From Corynebacterium sp. (GTDB lineage: Bacteria > Actinomycetota > Actinomycetes > Mycobacteriales > Mycobacteriaceae), in contig JAKDIS010000100.1 in the NCBI GenBank assembly GCA_030450335.1, positions 1-9,221 on the forward strand: a DNA stretch of 9,221 nt. The letters run 5' to 3'. A program made the translations under genes and the position numbers. How positions within the stretch are numbered: the first letter of the stretch is position 1; every line of letters begins with the position of its first letter. Below the pieces are notes generated by a model. The model was not told the DNA's origin. It saw nothing but the letters and a program-made list of their open reading frames with translations, and made no database searches. Below, one piece after another: positions 5,305 through 9,221 of this stretch.

Positions 5305-6579
5305 ATGTACACGCCTGACGTCATCGGTACACCTCTCGCGCCCAACGCCACGAGGGTCCTGCTGCTGGGATCCGGGGAGCTCGGAAAGGAGGTGACGATC
5401 GCCCTGCAGCGCTACGGGGTCGAGGTCCACGCCGCCGACCGCTACGCCGGGGCGCCGGCGCACCACGTCGCCGACGCGCACCACACCATCGACATGACGG
5501 ACGCCGCCGCCGTGCGCGGTCTCGTCGAGAAGGTGCGTCCGCACTTCGTCGTCCCCGAGATCGAGGCGCTGGCGACCGACGCGCTGCAGGACGTGGAGGA
5601 CGAGGGCCTGGCGACGGTCATCCCCACCGCCCGGGCGACGCGTCTGACGATGAACCGCGAGGCCATCCGTACCCTCGCCGACCGTGACCTCGGCCTGCCG
5701 AACTCCCGCCACGTCTTCGCCTCCACCTACGAGGAGTTCACCGAGGGCGTGGAGCGTATCGGCATGCCGTGCGTGGTCAAGCCGGTGATGAGTTCCTCGG
5801 GCAAGGGGCAGTCCTACGTGCGCTCGGAGGACGACATCCGCACGTCGTGGGAGTACGCGATGAGTGGGGCGCGCGTGTCGTCGGGCCGGGTGATCATCGA
5901 GCAGTTCGTGCCCTTCGACTACGAGATCACGCTGCTCACGGTGCGTTCGGTGGATCCGGACTCCGGGGAGGACGCCACCTGGTTCTGCGAGCCGATCGGG
6001 CACCGTCAGGACCGGGGCGACTACGTGGAGTCCTGGCAGCCGGCGCAGATGACGACGGCGGCGCTGGAGTCGGCCCGGTCGGTCGCCGCGCGCATCACCG
6101 GCGCCCTGGGGGGGCGCGGCGTGTTCGGCGTGGAGCTGTTCGTCAAGGGTGACGACGTCTACTTCTCCGAGGTCAGCCCCCGCCCGCACGACACCGGCAT
6201 GGTGACCATGGGTTCGCAGCGCTTCAGCGAGTTCGACCTGCACGCCCGCGCGATCCTGGGCCTGCCGATCGACACCACGCTGATCTCCCCGGGCGCCTCC
6301 GCGGTGATCTACGGCGGCGTGGAGGGTGGCGCGCCGGACGCCGCCCCGACCTACACCGGGTTGAAGGACGCCCTGTGCGTCCCGGAGACCGAGGTCCGCA
6401 TCTTCGGCAAGCCGGTCAGCCATGAACGACGCCGCATGGGCGTGGCCTTCTCCACCGCCGAGACGGTCGACGGCGCCCGCGAGCGCGCCACGCAGGCCGC
6501 GTCCGCCGTCACCGTCGGTATTGAGCCTGTTGAGGTTGCGGCCCCTGAGGTTGTCACCGACGGCTGGGGACGCGCCTAG
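5305..6579 (+). CDS. purT: Formate-dependent phosphoribosylglycinamide formyltransferase (GAR transformylase 2)
   Basis: PurT makes formyl-GAR in purine biosynthesis from formate, ATP and GAR, without needing folate, unlike PurN. The 424-residue protein is an ATP-grasp enzyme: an N-terminal nucleotide-type fold with GSGELGKE (22-29) and FVVPEIEAL (81-89), the ATP-binding [14 protein letters not shown] (157-170), [14 protein letters not shown] (199-212), and the metal-binding segment [13 protein letters not shown] (289-301). The length is a little above the roughly 392 residues of E. coli PurT, with extra residues at both ends. The ATG at 5305 follows an extended -10 and there is no ribosome site. 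It converges with the lipoprotein gene, with only 15 bases between the two stop codons and no terminator hairpin between them. Confidence 0.97.
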   Translation: MYTPDVIGTPLAPNATRVLLLGSGELGKEVTIALQRYGVEVHAADRYAGAPAHHVADAHHTIDMTDAAAVRGLVEKVRPHFVVPEIEALATDALQDVEDEGLATVIPTARATRLTMNREAIRTLADRDLGLPNSRHVFASTYEEFTEGVERIGMPCVVKPVMSSSGKGQSYVRSEDDIRTSWEYAMSGARVSSGRVIIEQFVPFDYEITLLTVRSVDPDSGEDATWFCEPIGHRQDRGDYVESWQPAQMTTAALESARSVAARITGALGGRGVFGVELFVKGDDVYFSEVSPRPHDTGMVTMGSQRFSEFDLHARAILGLPIDTTLISPGASAVIYGGVEGGAPDAAPTYTGLKDALCVPETEVRIFGKPVSHERRRMGVAFSTAETVDGARERATQAASAVTVGIEPVEVAAPEVVTDGWGRA

Positions 6580-6594
6580 CGTCCTAATCCGTCA

Positions 6595-7362
6595 CTAGTC
6601 GTTGTCGTAGAGGACCTCGGCCTCGACCTGCACGAGCCACCCGGCCACGGGCTGTTCGGCCACGCCGACGGTGACCACCGTCGGTTTCGTCGGGTTCGTG
6701 TCCCCGGAGTAGGGGGCCTCGTCGTCCCCGGTGGTGTCGGTCGGCTCGGTGCCGGGGGAGGACGGTGCCGAGGTGATTGCGGACGCCGACGGGGAGGACG
6801 GTTCGGACGTCGCGGAGCTCGACGAGGGGCTGGTCTCCGCAGTCAGCGTCACTGCCGAGGTGCCGGTCAGCAACGAGTCGCCGGTCAGCGGGTCGAGGTT
6901 GGCGAAGAACTTGCGGTAGGCGCGCTCCCACCCCTCGAAGTCGGCCGTCCCGGCACCGTCTTCGGGAGTGAGGTAGACCCGCAGGGAGGCGACCTCGGAG
7001 ATCCGGCGTCCCTCCTGCTCCACCATGTCGGCGATCTTCTGCAGGACCTGCAGCGACTGCGCTTCAGTGACACTCATGCGGGCGGGGAGCTCGCCGTCCT
7101 CCAGCAGGTCGGGGTCGACGAAGGACATCGCCGAACCGTCCTGCGCGTCGGCGTTGAGCACGTCCGGCCCGGTGCCGGACGTGCGCCACAGCTCGGCGCT
7201 GCCGGGCGCGGACAGCGCCTGCGCGCGGTCGGCGGTGCCGTCGTCCTGCGTGGTGGTGAAGACGGTCTCGAAGGAGCAGGCGGAGAGGCCGAACAGCAGG
7301 ACGGTGCTGGTCGCCAGCGTTGCGACGGTGCGTGCTGTGGCGACTCGACGGTTGCGGGTCAT
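6595..7362 (-). CDS. Secreted lipoprotein with a RidA/YjgF-like fold and Ser/Thr/Pro insertion
   Basis: A 255-residue exported protein. Residues 1-29 are a lipoprotein signal: a basic start (RNRR), a hydrophobic stretch, and lipobox LSAC with Cys29 as the lipidated residue. The rest resembles the Rid family: WRTSGTGP (59-66), helix QSLQVLQKIADMVEQ (102-116), ISEVASLRVYLT (121-132), DFEGWERAYRKFF (141-153), and the closing strands TVGVAEQP...WLVQVEAEV (231-250). Known Rid proteins are cytosolic trimers that deaminate reactive imines, so export is unusual. Residues about 156-225 are a Ser/Thr/Pro-rich insertion inside the fold, where Rid proteins have only a few residues. The catalytic Arg of RidA aligns with Val229, so the deaminase activity is doubtful. 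The ATG at 7362 is chosen because it starts a proper signal peptide and has a ribosome site (AGGAG). It lies 64 bases downstream of trhO on the same strand, so co-transcription is possible. The role is unknown. Confidence 0.8.
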   Translation of the reverse strand: MTRNRRVATARTVATLATSTVLLFGLSACSFETVFTTTQDDGTADRAQALSAPGSAELWRTSGTGPDVLNADAQDGSAMSFVDPDLLEDGELPARMSVTEAQSLQVLQKIADMVEQEGRRISEVASLRVYLTPEDGAGTADFEGWERAYRKFFANLDPLTGDSLLTGTSAVTLTAETSPSSSSATSEPSSPSASAITSAPSSPGTEPTDTTGDDEAPYSGDTNPTKPTVVTVGVAEQPVAGWLVQVEAEVLYDND

Positions 7363-7370
7363 GGGGTGGG

Positions 7371-7375
7371 CTCCT
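7371..7375 (-). promoter_or_regulatory. Ribosome binding site of the lipoprotein gene
   Basis: AGGAG on the minus strand lies 8 nt before the ATG at 7362 and settles that start over the in-frame upstream codon at 7401. It is the only clear Shine-Dalgarno sequence before a gene in this window. TAAAGT (7410-7405 on the minus strand) is a possible -10 in the gap after trhO, without a clear -35. Confidence 0.7.
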
Positions 7376-7426
7376 GCTTGAAGGTCGCGAAGGTACGTCA
7401 ACTGACTTTAAGGGTAGCGGGCCGCG

Positions 7427-8350
7427 TCAGGACGCAGCGGCGTGGCAGGTGTCCCCGCCGCAGTGCGCCGTGGCCGGCGCTGCCGCGCAGGCGTCGCACA
7501 GCAGCACCATCTCCCGGCAGTCGCCGTTGACGCAGTTGTGGAAGGTGTTGGTCGCAGTGCCGCAATGAACGCAGGCGCCGAGGGGCACGGAGTCCTCGCT
7601 GAACTCCATGTGCATGCGTTTGTCGAAGACGTAGAGGGAGCCCTCCCACAACCCGTCGTCGCCGAACTGCTCGCCGTAGCGGACGATGCCGCCGTCGATC
7701 TGGTAGACGTCGGTGAACCCGCGGTTGCGCATCAGCGAGCTGAGCACCTCGCACCGGATGCCGCCGGTGCAGTAGGTGACCACGGGACGGTCCTTGAGGT
7801 CGTCGTACTTGCCGGACTCGATCTCGCGGAGGAAGTCGTGGGTGGTGTCGACCTCGGGGACGACCGCCCCCTTGAACCGTCCGATCTGCGCCTCCATGGC
7901 GTTGCGTCCGTCGAAGAAGACCACGTCCTCGCCGTCGGCGCGTTTCTGTTCGACCAGCTCGTTGACCTGGGTGGGGGAGAGGTGGGTTCCGCCGCCGACC
8001 ACGCCGTGCTCGTCGACCTGCAGCTCCTCGGCGGCGCCGAAGCTGACGATCTCCTCACGCACCTTCACCGACAGCTTCGGGAAGTCCTCGGCGGAGCCGG
8101 GCGACCACTTGAACTCCATGTCGTGGAAGCCGGGGTACTCGCGGGTACGCCGGATGTAGAGCTTCACGCTGGTGAGGGAGCCGCCGACGGTGCCGTTGAT
8201 GCCGTGGCGGCTGATGATGATCCGGCCGCGCAACCCCAGTGACTCGCAGAGCGTGCGTTGCCACAGCATCACCGCCGTCGGGTCCGCGACGGGGGTGAAG
8301 CGGTAGTAGAGGAGGATGCGCGTCTCGGAGTTGGTGCCTTTGGTTCCCAC
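7427..8350 (-). CDS. trhO: tRNA uridine(34) hydroxylase TrhO (rhodanese-like, YceA/UPF0176 family)
   Basis: TrhO proteins add the oxygen for 5-hydroxyuridine at the wobble position of tRNA, helping some tRNAs read G-ending codons. The 307-residue protein shows the family layout: an N-terminal domain (ILLYYRF 12-18, [17 protein letters not shown] 41-57), a rhodanese domain (about 125-235) with [15 protein letters not shown] (145-159) and the active-site loop [11 protein letters not shown] (191-201, Cys194), and a cysteine-rich C-terminal region with CVHC (260-263), Cys273, Cys278 and CDAC (285-288), likely zinc-binding. Two further cysteines (297, 302) lie in the tail. The GTG at 8350 is chosen as start because a -10 box TAGAAT sits exactly 7 nt upstream; a GTG at 8389 in the same frame would lie upstream of that promoter. 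It follows the GNAT gene on the same strand after a 63-base gap. Confidence 0.95.
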   Translation of the reverse strand: MGTKGTNSETRILLYYRFTPVADPTAVMLWQRTLCESLGLRGRIIISRHGINGTVGGSLTSVKLYIRRTREYPGFHDMEFKWSPGSAEDFPKLSVKVREEIVSFGAAEELQVDEHGVVGGGTHLSPTQVNELVEQKRADGEDVVFFDGRNAMEAQIGRFKGAVVPEVDTTHDFLREIESGKYDDLKDRPVVTYCTGGIRCEVLSSLMRNRGFTDVYQIDGGIVRYGEQFGDDGLWEGSLYVFDKRMHMEFSEDSVPLGACVHCGTATNTFHNCVNGDCREMVLLCDACAAAPATAHCGGDTCHAAAS

Positions 8351-8357
8351 CCTGATG

Positions 8358-8363
8358 ATTCTA
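8358..8363 (-). promoter_or_regulatory. -10 box of trhO, leaderless GTG start
   Basis: TAGAAT on the minus strand (8363 to 8358) is an excellent -10, followed by 7 nt and GTG at 8350. No clear -35 is seen. It gives trhO its own transcript although the GNAT gene ends just upstream on the same strand. Confidence 0.6.
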
Positions 8364-8413
8364 TCGCCGGTGGGACCGGTCCGACGCACCTAGGCCGGGC
8401 TCTTGTCCGCGCT

Positions 8414-8983
8414 CTAGTCGAGCGTGAGGTGCATCTCCTGGTGCTCGATGCCCTCGGCCATGAAGGGCTCGTCGGTGGCCTCGAAGCCGTAGGACTTGTA
8501 GAAGGACATCAGGTAGGTCTGCGCCTCGATCTTCACCACGGTCTTCTGGACGTTGGGGTCGATGGCCGCGGCACGGCCACGGATGACCTCGAGGGCGTCG
8601 TCGACCAGCTGGGAGGCGATGCCGAAGCCACGGAAGTCGGGGTGCACGCACAGGCGTCCGATGTGCTGTTCCTCGGGCGGGCCGAAGACGCGCAGGGTGC
8701 CGACGAGGCGCAGCGGCGAGCCCGGGTCGGGCACGCCCCAGGGGAAGTCGGGGCCGGAGCCGGGGTGGACGTACGCCAGGAGCTGGTGGGTGCCGGGGTC
8801 GATGTCGGTGTCGTCGATCTCGGGGAAGCTGGAGCGCTGCTCGTTGACGAAGACGTCCACGCGCAGCTTGTACAGGGCGTGGACCTGTTGGGGCTGCATG
8901 TTCAGGACCTGTTTGCCGGTGATGTGGATCTCCGGTGCCTCGGTGGCGGGGTTCTTGCCGGCAGTGTTCGTGGTGTCGCTCAT
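8414..8983 (-). CDS. GNAT family N-acetyltransferase, ElaA-like
   Basis: A 189-residue acetyl-CoA-dependent acetyltransferase. The first half carries the ElaA-type segment LYKLRVDVFVNEQ (37-49) with FPEIDDTD (53-60), then LVGTLRVF (93-100). Motif A for acetyl-CoA binding is IGRLCVHPDFRGFGIASQLV (108-127), with the R-G-F-G-I-A pyrophosphate loop at 118-123. KIEAQTYLMSFYKSYGFEA (151-169) is the usual second half of the fold. Length and layout fit small-molecule GNATs; the acceptor of ElaA proteins is not established, so none is assigned. The ATG at 8983 is preferred because a -10 box lies 7 nt upstream; the frame stays open to 9112, but that part is AT-rich and unlike the family. The N-terminal 16 or so residues are Thr/Asn-rich and probably disordered. 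Confidence 0.88.
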   Translation of the reverse strand: MSDTTNTAGKNPATEAPEIHITGKQVLNMQPQQVHALYKLRVDVFVNEQRSSFPEIDDTDIDPGTHQLLAYVHPGSGPDFPWGVPDPGSPLRLVGTLRVFGPPEEQHIGRLCVHPDFRGFGIASQLVDDALEVIRGRAAAIDPNVQKTVVKIEAQTYLMSFYKSYGFEATDEPFMAEGIEHQEMHLTLD

Positions 8984-8985
8984 GT

Positions 8986-8999
8986 CGTTAAGGATAACG
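8986..8999 (-). promoter_or_regulatory. -10 box of the GNAT gene inside a short inverted repeat
   Basis: On the minus strand TATCCT (8996 to 8991) is followed by 7 nt and the ATG at 8983. The hexamer lies within CGTTA-AGGA-TAACG (plus strand 8986-8999), a 5-bp inverted repeat with a 4-nt centre, so a protein bound here would cover the -10 and start site. Confidence 0.5.
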
Positions 9000-9050
9000 G
9001 TATGAACGTCATGAATCACCAAAAGACGGAAGAAAAGCCGTTTTTTCCTG

Positions 9051-9062
9051 TTCTGCGCAGAA
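9051..9062. repeat. Perfect 12-bp palindrome, possible operator
   Basis: TTCTGCGCAGAA equals its own reverse complement over all 12 bases. It lies 68 bases upstream of the GNAT start and about 58 bases before the TATAAT box on the other strand, a plausible place for a dimeric regulator. I do not recognise the motif. Confidence 0.5.
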
Positions 9063-9119
9063 AAACGCGTGGACCTGGGAGTTTGTGGCGCCTTTGGGGT
9101 CCGGAGTTGCACTGGACAT

Positions 9120-9138
9120 TATAATTTTTCACGGTGAA
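9120..9138 (+). promoter_or_regulatory. Consensus TATAAT -10 followed by an inverted repeat at the start site
   Basis: TATAAT (9120-9125) matches the -10 consensus fully. Two bases later comes TTCAC-G-GTGAA (9128-9138), a perfect 5-bp inverted repeat with a one-base centre, lying over the expected transcription start near 9132. No good -35 is found at 16-18 bp. ATTATA (9118-9123) also reads TATAAT on the minus strand, so direction is uncertain; plus is preferred because the GNAT gene already has a nearer box. Confidence 0.4.
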
Positions 9139-9170
9139 TAACGAGATGATTTTCCTGTATCGCTCACTCC

Positions 9171-9197
9171 GGGAAGCCCGGGGTTCGGGGCCCGGGG
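9171..9197 (+). other. Four G-tracts, possible G-quadruplex or nested hairpins
   Basis: GGG (9171-9173) and three GGGG tracts (9180-9183, 9187-9190, 9194-9197) are separated by loops of 6, 3 and 3 bases, which fits the four-tract G-quadruplex pattern. The same bases can form duplex hairpins, for example CCGGG-AAG-CCCGG (9169-9181). It would lie in the 5' leader of a transcript starting near 9132. Confidence 0.5.
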
Positions 9198-9221
9198 AGA
9201 CGACACAGGGGCGAAGATAGC

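Larger units (their letters stand above)
8984..9221. other. Intergenic region of 238 bases, locally AT-rich, promoter-like
   Basis: I find no convincing gene here on either strand. The part from about 9000 to 9160 has visibly more A+T than the rest of the window, with runs TTTTTT (9041-9046) and TATAATTTTT (9120-9129). It holds the GNAT promoter at the left, a perfect 12-bp palindrome TTCTGCGCAGAA (9051-9062), a TATAAT box, and a G-rich end. The layout suggests a divergent promoter region serving a gene or RNA that starts beyond 9221. Confidence 0.6.

Noticed and set aside
5221..6423. Minus-strand open frame of 400 codons opposite purT
   Set aside because: PurT is unmistakable on the plus strand; the antisense product has no recognisable motif.
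6580..6594. Terminator between purT and the lipoprotein gene
   Set aside because: Only 15 bases separate the stop codons and they contain no inverted repeat or T-run.
9021..9046. Possible intrinsic terminator (AAAAGACGG pairing with CCGTTTTTT)
   Set aside because: The stem is mostly A-T pairs with one G-T, the T-run is part of the stem, and no gene ends just upstream on either strand within the window.
8984..9112. 43-residue N-terminal extension of the GNAT protein
   Set aside because: It would run through AT-rich DNA and the probable promoter, and GNAT proteins of this type start near ATG 8983.
1..9221. CRISPR array, tRNA, rRNA, prophage or toxin-antitoxin genes
   Set aside because: No regularly spaced repeats, no cloverleaf or rRNA-like segments, and no small paired genes or phage proteins were seen on either strand.

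Overview
This is GC-rich actinobacterial chromosome, most likely a high-GC Corynebacterium or close relative. The basis is TrhO, PurT and PTS proteins of corynebacterial type as I remember those families, GC-biased third codon positions, and genes that begin with no Shine-Dalgarno sequence right behind a -10 hexamer. The genus is inferred, not proven. Eight protein genes fill the window almost completely. I see no rRNA, tRNA or CRISPR array.

The left edge (1-50) looks like the end of an insertion sequence next to a CTAG target. The plus-strand block follows: a fructose-type PTS permease with fused domains in the order IIB-IIC-IIA (111-2123); a fused two-domain ABC ATPase of the ECF/cobalt type (2153-3301); a MerR regulator with a TipAS-like ligand domain (3405-4217); a TauD/AtsK-type Fe(II)/2-oxoglutarate dioxygenase (4292-5248); and PurT, the formate-dependent GAR transformylase (5305-6579). 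The minus-strand block converges on purT and reads from the right: an ElaA-like GNAT acetyltransferase (8983-8414), the rhodanese-type tRNA hydroxylase TrhO (8350-7427), and a lipoprotein with a modified RidA fold (7362-6595). The final 238 bases carry no gene, are locally AT-rich, and hold a TATAAT box, several inverted repeats and a G-tract motif. They look like the promoter of a gene beyond the window.

The genes are functionally mixed (sugar uptake, transport ATPase, stress regulation, sulfate-ester scavenging, purine synthesis, tRNA modification). Although five lie in tandem, nearly every gene has its own -10 box 6-8 nt before its start codon, so this appears to be a series of single, leaderless transcription units and not one operon. 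Only the RidA-like lipoprotein has a clear ribosome binding site.

The most interesting points are: an ABC ATPase whose two halves have lost complementary motifs, leaving exactly one complete ATP site; a secreted RidA-like lipoprotein with a roughly 70-residue Ser/Thr/Pro insertion inside the fold and no catalytic arginine; a textbook MerR-type 19-bp-spacer promoter with an operator palindrome, whose half-site heptamer recurs upstream of the next two genes; and a 13-bp perfect inverted repeat with alternative pairing between the ABC and merR genes.
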